Notes under the pieces: generated by a model
Databases searched by the model: none
Told to the model about the DNA's origin: nothing
What the model saw: only the letters and a program-made list of their open reading frames with translations
In this document: piece by piece, positions 7,882-17,158 of the stretch
Position numbering within the stretch: position 1 is the first letter of the stretch
How the letters are laid out: the number at the start of each line of letters is the position of its first letter
Assembly (NCBI GenBank): GCA_963838845.1
Contig: CAWISR010000003.1
Location: 1,505,409-1,569,408, forward strand
DNA length: 64,000 nucleotides
Direction: 5' to 3'
Origin: CAVRXQ01 sp963838845
Lineage (GTDB): Bacteria > Actinomycetota > Acidimicrobiia > Acidimicrobiales > Bog-793
Translations under genes and position numbers: made by a program

Positions 7882-8912
7882 TCTCGATCTTCGAGGCTGG
7901 CACGGTCGCCCTCCTCGTCGCCGCGTTCGGCACACCGCTTTTGATGCGGACGCTCGTCACGCGCCGAATTGGCCAACAGATCCGCGAGGACGGTCCGGCG
8001 TACCACGTCATGAAGGCGGGAACGCCGACGATGGGCGGGGTTGCGCTGATCCTCGCCGCGGCGATCGGTTACCTGTTCGGCCACGTCGGCACGAGCACGC
8101 CCTTCACCGTCGGCGGCGGCCTCGCGCTCGGCGCCATCGTGCTCGCCGGCGGAATCGGAGTCGCCGACGACTGGTTGAAGGTGAGCCGACGGCGGAGCCT
8201 CGGCCTCGACAAGCGCGGCAAGCTCGGCCTTCAGGTCGTCCTCGGCGTGCTGTTCGCGCTCGCCGCTGAGCACTTCGCGCACGTGAGCACGACGCTGTCG
8301 TTCACCCGGGCGAACATCCCCGGCGTCGGTCTCGGCGCCGCCGGCTGGGCGATCTGGGCGACGTTCATCATGACCGCCGAATCGAACGCCGTGAATTTGA
8401 CCGACGGCCTCGACGGGCTCGCGGCCGGGGCGGCGGCCTTCAATTTCGTCGGTTTCACGCTCATCGGGTATTGGGAGTACCGCCACGTCCACATCTACCA
8501 CGTGCACCCGTCGCTCGACCTCGCGCTGGTCGCCGTCGCGATGGGCGGTGCGTGCGTCGGCTTCTTGTGGTGGAACGCCGCACCCGCGCGCATCTTCATG
8601 GGTGACACCGGTTCGCTCGCGATCGGGACCGCACTCGCGTGTCTCGCGCTCGAGATGAACCTGCAGCTATTGCTGCCGATCATCGGCGGGCTGTTCCTCG
8701 TCGTCACATTGTCGGTAGTCGCGCAGGTCGTGAGCTATCGGGTGTTCCACACTCGCATTTTCCGCATGGCGCCGATCCATCACCACTTCGAACTCGCCGG
8801 GTGGCCCGAGACGACGGTCATCGTCCGGTTCTGGATCTTCTCCGGACTTTGCACCGCGCTCGGACTCGGCGTCTTCTATGCCGACTTCTTGGGCGTGCGG
8901 TCGCTGCTATGA
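7878..8912 (+). CDS. mraY: Phospho-N-acetylmuramoyl-pentapeptide transferase
   Basis: A polytopic membrane enzyme of 344 residues, counted from the GTG at 7878 that overlaps the murE stop. It transfers phospho-MurNAc-pentapeptide to undecaprenyl phosphate, making lipid I. Family motifs are visible: KAGTPTMGGV near residue 48, the aspartate-rich VADDW, NAVNLTDGLDGLA, FMGDTGSLA and the MAPIHHHFE loop. It overlaps murD by 4 nt (ATGA). Confidence 0.96.
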   Translation: MISIFEAGTVALLVAAFGTPLLMRTLVTRRIGQQIREDGPAYHVMKAGTPTMGGVALILAAAIGYLFGHVGTSTPFTVGGGLALGAIVLAGGIGVADDWLKVSRRRSLGLDKRGKLGLQVVLGVLFALAAEHFAHVSTTLSFTRANIPGVGLGAAGWAIWATFIMTAESNAVNLTDGLDGLAAGAAAFNFVGFTLIGYWEYRHVHIYHVHPSLDLALVAVAMGGACVGFLWWNAAPARIFMGDTGSLAIGTALACLALEMNLQLLLPIIGGLFLVVTLSVVAQVVSYRVFHTRIFRMAPIHHHFELAGWPETTVIVRFWIFSGLCTALGLGVFYADFLGVRSLL

Positions 8913-10273
8913 GGGCATCCACCCGTGACGCATCGGACCTTCGTCGCGTCGTTGTCGTCGGATTCGCGACGACGGGTCGAGCCGTCGCGTCGACGCTTGC
9001 GGACATGGGCGTCGAGGTCACCGCGATCGACGACGCGGCAGCGGTGGTCGAAGCGGGACGCGGCACCGAAGGCGTCGAGGTGCGGTTGACTCCCGATCCC
9101 CGCGACCTTCGCGAACTCGCCCGAGGTGCGGACCTCGTCGTCGTGAGCCCAGGGGTTCCACCGAGCCATCCGATCCTTGCGGTCGCCGCGAAGGAGAAGG
9201 TCGTCTCAGAGATCGAGCTCGCTTCGTGGATGACCCGTGTGCCGATCGTCGCCATCACCGGAACGAACGGCAAGACGACGGTCGTCAACCTCGTCAACGC
9301 GATGCTGCTTGCAAGCGGCGTTCGATCGGAGCCGACCGGCAACATCGGGCTCCCGCTCATCTCGGTCGCTCATCGCCACGACCTCGACATCGTTGTCACC
9401 GAAGTGTCATCTTTCCAGCTCGCGCTGTCGCCGACATTCCGTCCGACGGTCGGCACGTGGTTGAACTTCGCGCCGAACCATCTCGACTGGCACGCGTCGA
9501 CCGCGGAGTACTTCTCGGCCAAGGCCCAGATCTGGGCGCACCAGCGCGAGGGTGACGTCGCCATCGCGAACGCCGACGACGACCGGATCGCGGCCGCCGC
9601 GGCGCGGGCGCCGGGACGGGTGGTCACGTTCGGCGCGACAAAAGGCGACTACCGCCTGGACGGCGACGACATGGTCGCCTCTGACGGGACGATCCTCGCC
9701 CGAGCGGGTGACCTCGTCCGCGACCTCCCGCACGACCGGCTCAACGCGCTCGCCGCGCTCGTCACGGCGCGCGAAGCGGACGCGACCTCGGCGGGCATTC
9801 TCACGGCGCTGCGCACCACGGCGGCGCCTCCACACCGGCTCGAACTTGTTGCGACGGTTGCCGGCGTCGCGTACTACGACGACTCGAAGGCGACGACGCC
9901 CGCCGCGGTCGCCGCGGCGTTGCAGTCGTTCTCGTCGGTCGTCCTCATCGCCGGTGGCAAGAACAAGGGTCTCGACTTGTCGCCGATCAGGACGGCGGCG
10001 GACGATCTCGGCGCGGCGACCGTACAGGGTGTCGTCGCGATTGGGGAGTCTGCCGCCGAGATCGAGCGGATCTTTGCGCCGGACTACCCGGTGCGCAGCG
10101 GCGAGTCGATGGTCGACGCGGTCGCAAAGGCAACCGCGTTCGCCCACCCGGGGGACGCAGTGCTGCTCTCACCTGGGTGCGCGTCGTTCGACTGGTACGG
10201 ATCGTACGAAGAGCGCGGCGAGGCCTTCAAGCGAGCGGTGCGTGCGCTCGCTGACGGGAGGGAAACCAGGTGA
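8909..10273 (+). CDS. murD: UDP-N-acetylmuramoyl-L-alanine--D-glutamate ligase
   Basis: A 454-residue Mur ligase starting at the ATG that overlaps the mraY stop. An N-terminal Rossmann-like UDP-binding domain (VVVVGFATTGRAVA) comes first, then the ATPase domain with AITGTNGKTTVVNLV and the C-terminal domain with DDSKATTPAA, a MurD marker. It adds D-glutamate to UDP-MurNAc-L-Ala in the cytoplasm. It overlaps ftsW by 4 nt (GTGA). Confidence 0.95.
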   Translation: MRASTRDASDLRRVVVVGFATTGRAVASTLADMGVEVTAIDDAAAVVEAGRGTEGVEVRLTPDPRDLRELARGADLVVVSPGVPPSHPILAVAAKEKVVSEIELASWMTRVPIVAITGTNGKTTVVNLVNAMLLASGVRSEPTGNIGLPLISVAHRHDLDIVVTEVSSFQLALSPTFRPTVGTWLNFAPNHLDWHASTAEYFSAKAQIWAHQREGDVAIANADDDRIAAAAARAPGRVVTFGATKGDYRLDGDDMVASDGTILARAGDLVRDLPHDRLNALAALVTAREADATSAGILTALRTTAAPPHRLELVATVAGVAYYDDSKATTPAAVAAALQSFSSVVLIAGGKNKGLDLSPIRTAADDLGAATVQGVVAIGESAAEIERIFAPDYPVRSGESMVDAVAKATAFAHPGDAVLLSPGCASFDWYGSYEERGEAFKRAVRALADGRETR

Positions 10274-11526
10274 CGGCGACCACGGGAACGCTCTCGCGCC
10301 GCGGACGCGGCTCGCAGCGCCCGGCGCGGCTCCGAGTTGTCGCCGACGGCCAACGGGTTCGCCCACAGGCGGTACGTGGCGCGCCGAGCAGGGACGCGAT
10401 GGCGCTCGGCGGTCTCGTTGCCGCGTTCTGCGTATTCGGGCTCGTGATGGTGCTCTCGTCGTCGTCGATCTCGTCGATCGACTCGTACGGCTCGCCGTGG
10501 TCGATCGTCGAACGCCAAGGGCTTTGGAGCGTGGTCGGCGGGCTCGCCTTTGTCGCGACGGCACGCATGTCGTTGCAGTTCTGGCGCCGCATCGCCGTGC
10601 CGCTCATCGTCGCGACCGGCGTGCTTTTGCTCGCTGTGCTGGTGCGCGGGGTCGGATCGGTCGCCGGCGGCTCAGCGCGCTGGATCGGCTTCGGCATGTT
10701 GCGCGTGCAGCCGTCCGAGATCGCCAAGCTCGCCGTCGTCATCTTCGTCGCCGACCTGATCGCGCGGCGCTCGAAGGGCACCGCGGAGCCGGTCGACGTC
10801 GTGCGCCCGGTCGTCATCGCGCTCGTCGCGCTCGCGATCCTCATCGTCCGCCAGCCCGACCTCGGCACGGCGGCCGTCGTTGTCACCGTCGGCGGAGTGT
10901 TGCTCTACGCGGGCGGTGTGCCGATCAGAAAGGTCGCCACGCTCGGCGTGATCTTTTCCGTGTTGGGTGCCGCATTTTTGATGGTCGAACCGTACGGGCG
11001 CGCCCGCATCGCCGGGTTCATCAACCCGTTCGCGCACTCGACGACGAGCGGATACCAGGTTGTCCAGTCGCTCGTGACGCTCGGTTCAGGCCATCTGCTC
11101 GGCACCGGGCTTGGGGGTTCGCCGGCGGCGTGGGGCTTTTTGCCGAACGCGAGCACGGATTTCATCTACTCGATCATCGGAAACAACTTCGGGCTCGTCG
11201 GCTCGCTCGGCGTGCTCGCGGGCTTCGTCTTGCTCGGCTGGCTCGGCGTGCGGATCGCGTCGCGCTCGACCGACTGCTTCGCGCGCCTCGCCGCCATCGG
11301 GATAACGACCTGGATGGTCGTGCAAGCCTTCATCAACATCGGGGGCGTCATCGGCATCATGCCCGAGACGGGGATCCCGCTCCCGTTCCTCTCCTCGGGT
11401 GGGTCGTCCCTTGTCGTCTTCCTCGCCGCGATGGGGATCCTGGTCCGCATCGCGCGCCACCCCGACGAAAAGACTCGTTCCGCCGTCGAACACGACCGGA
11501 TCCGCCGGCGCGCGGCCGTCAGGTGA
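10270..11526 (+). CDS. ftsW: Peptidoglycan glycosyltransferase FtsW
   Basis: A 418-residue SEDS-family membrane protein. A basic cytoplasmic N-terminus of about 45 residues comes before ten predicted membrane helices. Family motifs include WIGFGMLRVQPSEIAKLA, RQPDLGTA and, near the end, MPETGIPLPFLSSGGSS. FtsW polymerises lipid II into septal glycan strands with FtsI, encoded four genes upstream. It starts with GTG and overlaps both neighbours by 4 nt. Confidence 0.95.
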   Translation: MTATTGTLSRRGRGSQRPARLRVVADGQRVRPQAVRGAPSRDAMALGGLVAAFCVFGLVMVLSSSSISSIDSYGSPWSIVERQGLWSVVGGLAFVATARMSLQFWRRIAVPLIVATGVLLLAVLVRGVGSVAGGSARWIGFGMLRVQPSEIAKLAVVIFVADLIARRSKGTAEPVDVVRPVVIALVALAILIVRQPDLGTAAVVVTVGGVLLYAGGVPIRKVATLGVIFSVLGAAFLMVEPYGRARIAGFINPFAHSTTSGYQVVQSLVTLGSGHLLGTGLGGSPAAWGFLPNASTDFIYSIIGNNFGLVGSLGVLAGFVLLGWLGVRIASRSTDCFARLAAIGITTWMVVQAFINIGGVIGIMPETGIPLPFLSSGGSSLVVFLAAMGILVRIARHPDEKTRSAVEHDRIRRRAAVR

Positions 11527-12676
11527 CCCGCCGCACCGTCGAGATCGTCGTCGCGGGGGGAGGGACCGCCGGCCACGTCGAGCCGGCGCTCGCGCTGGCG
11601 GAGGCGCTCGTCGACCGTCACGTCCGTCCCGAGGCGATCCGCTTTGTGGGGACGCGCCGCGGTGTCGAGGCGCGCCTCGTCCGCCCGAAGGGCTTTGCGG
11701 TGACCGAGCTCCCCGGGCGCGGCATCGTCCGCCAGATGCGCGCGAGTAACCTCTCGTCGCTTTTCGGCCTGTTCGTCGCCCTCGTCGCCAGCGTCGTCTT
11801 GGTGCGGGCATGGCGACCGCGGGTCGTCGTCTCGGCCGGCGGGTACGGCGCGCTCGGGTGTGCGCTCGCCGCCGCTCTGTGGCGCGTGCCGGTCGTCGTG
11901 ATGAACGTCGACGCGGTGCCCGGCGCGGCGAACCGTCTGATCGGACGCTTCGCCAAGGCGAGCGCCACCGCGATCGAGGGGAGCGGACTGCCGCGCGAGG
12001 TCGTCACCGGCGCCCCCGTCCGTCGTGTCGTCCTCGCCGCGGCGCGTGCAAGCAGCGATCGCGCCGCGGCGAAACGCGACGCGGGTATCGAGCCTCAGCG
12101 AACCCTCCTCCTTGTTGTCGGGGGATCCCTCGGCGCGCGTCGGTTGAACGAGCTCGCACTGGCGCTCGCGCAGCGCCTCGCCGATCGCAGCGACCTCACG
12201 CTCTACCACGTGAGCGGCGAGCGTGACTTCGCCGAGTGCGCGGGCGCGCGAGGGCGATGCGCCTCGACGGCGCGGCGCTGGCCTACCGGCTCGTCGCGTT
12301 CGAAGAGCGTCTCCCCGATATCCTCGCGGCGGCGGATCTCGCGATCAGCCGCGCCGGCGCTTCGACCGTCGCCGAGATCGCGGTGATCGGCACGCCGACG
12401 GTCTTCGTGCCGCTTCCGGGAGCACCGGGTGACCACCAAAGAAAGAACGCCGAGCTCCTCGCGGCCGCCGGCGGCGCGGTGATCGTCGACGACGAAAAGG
12501 CGACGATCGAAGAGGTGTGGGAACCGGTGCAACGGCTCCTGAAAGACGCGCCACGGCGCGACGGGATGCGGGAGCGCGCCCGTGCCGTCGGGCAGCCGGA
12601 CGCGGCGGAACGTGTCGCCGCGCTCGTCGAGCAGGTGGCGCGCGACCGACCGCGGAATCGGTCGGAGACGCGATGA
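11523..12676 (+). CDS. murG: UDP-GlcNAc transferase MurG, with apparent -1 frameshift
   Basis: The first part is read from the GTG at 11523 and has the family signatures GGGTAGHVEPALALA and SAGGYGALG. After YHVSGERDFAEC (about 12240) this frame loses homology, and the next frame continues with MRLDGAALAYRLVAF, ISRAGASTVAEI and a normal MurG end at 12676. Joining the two frames gives about 384 residues, the expected size, if one base is missing between about 12228 and 12262. MurG makes lipid II and is essential, so a sequencing or assembly error in this GC-rich stretch is the simplest explanation. Programmed frameshifting is possible, but I see no classic slippery heptamer. Confidence 0.82.
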
Positions 12677-14052
12677 GCGGCGTCGATCTGTCGGTCGCGG
12701 GCAGGATCCACATCGTCGGGATCGGCGGCGCGGGGATGAGCGCGATCGCGACGGTCCTTGTCGGCATGGGGCATCGGGTGAGCGGCAGCGATCTGAAGGA
12801 GAGCGCCGCGCTCGAGCGGCTGCGGGGAATCGGTGTGCGGGCCTTCGTTGGTCACGCCGCCGAACAGATCGGCGAAGCCGAACTCCTGGCCGCGTCGAGC
12901 GCGATCCGCGACGACAACGTCGAGGTTGTCACGGCGCACGGAAAGAACATCCCCGTCTTCACACGCGCCGAGCTGCTCGGCGCGATCTGCGCTCGGCGCC
13001 GCACGATCGCGGTCGCCGGCACGCACGGCAAGACGACGACATCGTCGATGCTGGCGCTGATCCTCGTCGAAGCGGGACTTCGACCCTCGTTCGTCATTGG
13101 CGGCGACATCTACGAGTTCGGCGCCAACGCGGCGTGGGATGAGGGGGATTGGCTCGTCGTCGAGGCGGACGAGAGCGACGGCACCTTCCTCGTGCTTCCG
13201 AAGGAGATCGCCGTTGTGACGAGCGTCGAAGCGGACCACCTCGACCACTTCGGCACCGAAGACGAACTCGCTGCCGCCTTCGCGCGCTTCGCCAACGACG
13301 CTCGCCTGTGCATCGTCTCCGCCGACGATCCCGCCGCGCGCACGGTCGCTCCGGTCGGTGCGACGACCTTCGGATTCGACACCGCCGCCGACCTGACGGT
13401 CATCGACTATGTGCCGGGGCGCTCGAAATCCGGCTTTGCACTTTCCCGCAAGGGCGCGGCGGCGATCTCGGTCGAGCTTGCGGCGCCAGGTCGTCACAAC
13501 GCCCGCAACGCGGCGGCGGCGGCCGCCGCGGCGCTGGCGATCGGGGTGGACGAGAGCGTCATCGGCCCCGCCCTGGCGCGATTTGGAGGCGTCGGCCGGC
13601 GCTTCGAGTTCCGCGGCGAGTTCGCCGGCGCGACGGTGATCGACGACTACGCGCACCTTCCCGGCGAGATCGCGGCGGCGATCGATGCGGCGCGTGGCGG
13701 CGGGTTCCGACGGATCGTCTGCGTCTTCCAGCCGCACCGGTACTCGCGGGTCGCAGCCCTCGCGCCGCGCTTCGCCGATGCGTTCGTCGGTGCAGACGAG
13801 GTCGTCATCACCGACATCTACGCGGCGTGGGAAACGCCGGTACCCGGCGTGTCGGGACGGCAGATCTTCGACGCGGTCCGCGCCGCCCATCCGGAGGTCA
13901 CGATGCATTACGTCCCCGATCGCACCGAGCTCGCCGCGGAGTTGGGAGACATCGTCCGGCCGGGCGACTGCCTGTTGATGCTCGGTGCCGGTGACATCAC
14001 CGAGGTCACCGCGGCGCTCCTCGATCGCTCGACCGAACGGGCGCCGCGATGA
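12673..14052 (+). CDS. murC: UDP-N-acetylmuramate--L-alanine ligase
   Basis: The protein has 459 residues from the ATG at 12673, which overlaps the murG stop. It starts with the MurC signature HIVGIGGAGMSAIA, followed by AGTHGKTTTSSMLALIL in the ATPase domain and by DDYAHLPGEIAAA and FQPHRYSR in the C-terminal domain. It adds L-alanine to UDP-MurNAc, the first step of the peptide stem. It is followed without a gap by murB (ATGA overlap). Confidence 0.95.
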   Translation: MSGVDLSVAGRIHIVGIGGAGMSAIATVLVGMGHRVSGSDLKESAALERLRGIGVRAFVGHAAEQIGEAELLAASSAIRDDNVEVVTAHGKNIPVFTRAELLGAICARRRTIAVAGTHGKTTTSSMLALILVEAGLRPSFVIGGDIYEFGANAAWDEGDWLVVEADESDGTFLVLPKEIAVVTSVEADHLDHFGTEDELAAAFARFANDARLCIVSADDPAARTVAPVGATTFGFDTAADLTVIDYVPGRSKSGFALSRKGAAAISVELAAPGRHNARNAAAAAAAALAIGVDESVIGPALARFGGVGRRFEFRGEFAGATVIDDYAHLPGEIAAAIDAARGGGFRRIVCVFQPHRYSRVAALAPRFADAFVGADEVVITDIYAAWETPVPGVSGRQIFDAVRAAHPEVTMHYVPDRTELAAELGDIVRPGDCLLMLGAGDITEVTAALLDRSTERAPR

Positions 14053-14990
14053 GCCACATGCCGCTCCCGTCGCGGGCTTCGCTCGTCGAGTGGGTAGCGC
14101 GCCTCGAGGAGCTGCTCGGGGACCGGGTGAGTCGTGACGCGCCGTTGGGTGCTCGCACGACCTACCGGGTCGGCGGCCGGGCAGCCGTGCTCGTCGAGGC
14201 GAACGACGAAGATGACCTCGCCCGCATCGCGAAGGCGCGAGACGCGACCGGCCCGCCCGTCCTCGTCGTCGGCAAGGGGTCGAACCTGCTCGTCGCGGAC
14301 GCCGGCTTTCCGGGCACCGCCCTCGCGCTCGGCGAGAAGTTCGCGGCGATCGACGTCGGTGAGGACGGAACCGTCGTTGCCGGGGGAGCGGTCGCCTACC
14401 CGGTGCTGGCCAGGGCGGCGGCGCGGGCCGGATGGACCGGCCTCGAGTGGGCCGTGGGCGTGCCGGGGTCCGTCGGCGGCGCCGTGAAGATGAATGCCGG
14501 CGGCCACGGCGCTGAGACCGCCGAGCGGCTCGTCTCTGCCCGAGTCGTCTCGTTGGCGACCGGCGATGCCCGGGTCGTCGCCGCCTCCGACCTCGACCTC
14601 TCCTACCGGCACTCCGCGGTCGCTGCAGACGACGTCGTGACGGAGGCGACGTTCCGCCTCGACAAAGGCGATCCGCAGGCGGCCGCGACGAGGATCAGCG
14701 AGATCGTCGCCTGGCGCCGGGCGCACCAGCCGGGCGGCCGCAACGCCGGGTCCATCTTCCAGAACCCCGTCGGGGACTCAGCCGGGCGGCTCGTCGAGGC
14801 GGCAGGAGCAAAAGGACTGCGGGTCGGGAGCGCCGAGGTGTCGACGAAGCACGCGAACTTCATCCAAGCCGACGAGGGCGGCTCCGCCGACGACGTCTAC
14901 GCGCTGATCGAAAAGGTGCGTGACCTCGTCGCCCGCCGACTCGGCGTCGAGCTCAAGATCGAGGTCGTCTGCGTGGGGTTCGGTCGGTGA
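14049..14990 (+). CDS. murB: UDP-N-acetylenolpyruvoylglucosamine reductase
   Basis: A protein of 313 residues with the FAD-binding fold of MurB: TTYRVGGRA near residue 37, LVVGKGSNLLVAD near 75, and GLEWAVGVPGSVGGAVKMNAG near 134. The end carries GSIFQNP and the catalytic region. It reduces UDP-GlcNAc-enolpyruvate to UDP-MurNAc with NADPH. murB sits inside the dcw cluster between murC and ftsQ, with 4-nt overlaps on both sides; no ddl gene is present next to it. Confidence 0.94.
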   Translation: MSHMPLPSRASLVEWVARLEELLGDRVSRDAPLGARTTYRVGGRAAVLVEANDEDDLARIAKARDATGPPVLVVGKGSNLLVADAGFPGTALALGEKFAAIDVGEDGTVVAGGAVAYPVLARAAARAGWTGLEWAVGVPGSVGGAVKMNAGGHGAETAERLVSARVVSLATGDARVVAASDLDLSYRHSAVAADDVVTEATFRLDKGDPQAAATRISEIVAWRRAHQPGGRNAGSIFQNPVGDSAGRLVEAAGAKGLRVGSAEVSTKHANFIQADEGGSADDVYALIEKVRDLVARRLGVELKIEVVCVGFGR

Positions 14991-15838
14991 GCGCAACGCG
15001 GCCCGCCCACCTTCGTCCCACGTCTCCCGTCCGTCAACGATCACGACCGCGGGCGGACACCCGGCCGGCGCGGCCGAGCCGCTCGCCGGCGCACACGCGC
15101 CAGCCGGCGGGCAAGCCGCACGTCGAGACGGCGCGCGTCGCCGGGCGTCGGCGTCTCGTCGTCCTCGGCGGCGTCGTCGGGCTGGCAGCCCTGGCTGGCG
15201 CGACGCTGGCGATCGCCCACTCGCCGATTTTTGCCGCCCGCGGCATTCGCATCGCCGGCGCGACGCACGGCGAGGAGCGGGCGATCCTGGCCGTGAGCGG
15301 CCTGGGCTCCCACCCGCCGCTCATCGACATCAATCCGGCCGCCGACGCCCGGGCCATCGAGCGCCTGCCCTGGATCGACACGGCGCGGGTCGCCGTTTCG
15401 TTCCCGTCATCTGTCGCTGTCACCGTCACCGAGCGCGTCCCTGTCGCCTTCGTGCCCTCGAAGGGTGGCGGTGCCCTCGTCGACGCCTCCGGGCGGGTCC
15501 TCGCCGACGTCGGCGCGAAGCCTGCCGGTCTCGTCACTGTCGAAAGCGACGGCGCCCCGCCACGACCGGGCGAGAAGTTCTCCCATGCCGAGCGCGGACT
15601 GTTCACCGTCGCCGCCGAGGTGCCGACGACGCTCCTCGGTCGCATCGCCGACATCGCCAGCACGCGCCGGGAAGGAATCGTCGTCGACATGACGCACGAA
15701 CCGCTCGCGATCTTCGGCTCGTCGGCCGACGCGCACGAGAAGTTCGTCGCGCTCGCGACCGTGCTTAGCGGCGTTTCGCTCGCCGGATCCACCGCGATCG
15801 ACCTGCGAGCACCCGCGAATCCGGTCTTGACCCCGTGA
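14987..15838 (+). CDS. ftsQ: Cell division protein FtsQ
   Basis: A 283-residue protein. The first about 65 residues are basic and rich in Pro/Arg, then comes one membrane helix (about residues 54-76), then an extracytoplasmic POTRA domain beginning FAARGIRIAGATHGEERAIL and an FtsQ C-terminal domain with the pattern LPWIDTARVAVSFPSSV. FtsQ connects FtsL/FtsB with late divisome parts. The GTG start overlaps murB. It ends the chain of overlapping genes; 195 nt separate it from the chosen ftsZ start. Confidence 0.9.
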   Translation: MSATRPAHLRPTSPVRQRSRPRADTRPARPSRSPAHTRQPAGKPHVETARVAGRRRLVVLGGVVGLAALAGATLAIAHSPIFAARGIRIAGATHGEERAILAVSGLGSHPPLIDINPAADARAIERLPWIDTARVAVSFPSSVAVTVTERVPVAFVPSKGGGALVDASGRVLADVGAKPAGLVTVESDGAPPRPGEKFSHAERGLFTVAAEVPTTLLGRIADIASTRREGIVVDMTHEPLAIFGSSADAHEKFVALATVLSGVSLAGSTAIDLRAPANPVLTP

Positions 15839-16033
15839 AGTGCCAGCCCTATGGTCGGCCAAACTCGAGTGCCTGACGACCTCCACCCGCCCGCTCTGGA
15901 GAACACAGGCGCGCGAAGTGAGAGCGGTCGCGGGGGAGCGGTTCTGCGAGAGAGACCGGAGCCCGAAGAGGCACGTCGTCGCGGCCGCGTCCATCGGGAA
16001 CCCCGGCCGGACCGAGAGAAAGCGACGACAGTG

Positions 16034-17125
16034 GTGAACGAAGGAACGCAGAGCTTTATTGCCGTCATCAAGGTCGTCGGCATCGGCGGCGGCGGCGTGA
16101 ACGCCGTGAATCGGATGATCGACGCTGATCTGCGTGGCGTCGAGTTCGTCGCCGTGAACACCGACGCCCAGGCGCTTTTGCTCTCCGAGGCCGATATCAA
16201 GCTCGACATCGGGCGCGAACTCACCCGGGGCCTCGGTGCCGGCTCCGACCCCGAGATCGGGCGATCGGCCGTCCTCGACCACACCGAAGAGATCGGCGAG
16301 GTGCTGAAAGGCGCCGACATGGTTTTCATCACGGCCGGCGAGGGCGGTGGCACGGGGACCGGAGGTGCCCCCGTCGTCGCCGAGATCGCCCGCGAACTCG
16401 GCGCGCTGACCGTCGGCATCGTGACGAAGCCCTTCGCGTTCGAGGGTCGCCGACGCGCCCAGCAGGCTGAGCAGGGGATCGAGAAGCTCTCCGAGTTCGT
16501 CGACACGATGATCGTGATCCCGAACGAGCGCCTGCTCACGCTGGCGGACTCGAAGACGACGATGCTCGACGCATTCCGGATGGCCGACGACATTTTGCTG
16601 CAGGGTGTGAAGGGGATCACCGACCTGATCACCGTGCCGGGCTTGATCAACACGGACTTCGCGGACGTCCGCTCGATCATGCGCGGCGCCGGCTCGGCGA
16701 TCATGGGAGTCGGCGTCGCAGCCGGCGAAGGGCGCGCCCTCAACGCCGCGCACCACGCGATGACGAGTCCGCTGTTGTCGTCCTCGATCGACGGCGCAAA
16801 GGGGATCCTGATGAATGTCGCAGGCGGCCACAGCCTCGGGCTGTTCGAGGTGAACGAAGCGGCCGAGGCGATCCACGCCATCGCGCATCCCGACGCGAAC
16901 ATCATCTTCGGTAGCGCCATCGACGACACGCTCGGCGATCAGGTTCGCGTCACCGTCATCGCAGCGGGCTTCGACCGGTTCGACACGACGCCGTTCGAAT
17001 CCGCCGCAGAACTTGCCGAAGGGTTCAGTGGGCAGGCGCGCGACTACCGGTCCGAAGTGTTCGCGCTCGACGACGATGTCGAACTGGGAGACGACGGCTT
17101 CGACGTGCCGTCTTTCCTCCGGTAA
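16034..17125 (+). CDS. ftsZ: Cell division protein FtsZ
   Basis: A tubulin-like GTPase of 363 residues that forms the Z ring. The sequence shows VVGIGGGGVNAVNRM, FVAVNTDAQAL, the GTP-binding signature GGGTGTG, the T7-loop region NTDFADVRSIM, and the C-terminal tail DVPSFLR that binds partners such as SepF. I chose the GTG at 16034 (or 16031), directly before NEGTQSFIAVIKVVG. The same frame is open back to an ATG at 15851, but those extra residues are Arg/Glu/Pro-rich and unlike FtsZ. The 15839-16033 leader may hold a separate ftsZ promoter; I see no convincing box pair. Confidence 0.95.
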   Translation: MNEGTQSFIAVIKVVGIGGGGVNAVNRMIDADLRGVEFVAVNTDAQALLLSEADIKLDIGRELTRGLGAGSDPEIGRSAVLDHTEEIGEVLKGADMVFITAGEGGGTGTGGAPVVAEIARELGALTVGIVTKPFAFEGRRRAQQAEQGIEKLSEFVDTMIVIPNERLLTLADSKTTMLDAFRMADDILLQGVKGITDLITVPGLINTDFADVRSIMRGAGSAIMGVGVAAGEGRALNAAHHAMTSPLLSSSIDGAKGILMNVAGGHSLGLFEVNEAAEAIHAIAHPDANIIFGSAIDDTLGDQVRVTVIAAGFDRFDTTPFESAAELAEGFSGQARDYRSEVFALDDDVELGDDGFDVPSFLR

Positions 17126-17158
17126 GGACCGTTTCGCCGCTCACGTTCTCGCTGCCCG

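Noticed and set aside
12228..12262. Programmed -1 frameshifting as the main reading for murG.
   Set aside because: No X-XXY-YYZ slippery site or obvious downstream pseudoknot was seen; a missing base in a GC run is simpler.
15851..16030. A longer FtsZ starting at ATG 15851.
   Set aside because: The extra 60 residues are Arg/Glu/Pro-rich and unlike any FtsZ N-terminus; GTG 16034 comes just before the conserved start.
15034..16929. Long open frames opposite real genes, such as this 631-codon frame on the minus strand, and similar ones at 2899-4419, 4958-6226, 12283-13908 and 20540-22033.
   Set aside because: They are by-products of high GC with biased third positions. Their products are rich in Arg, Ser or Pro, resemble no family and lie fully opposite well-conserved genes (ftsQ/ftsZ, rsmH, ftsI, murC, ileS).
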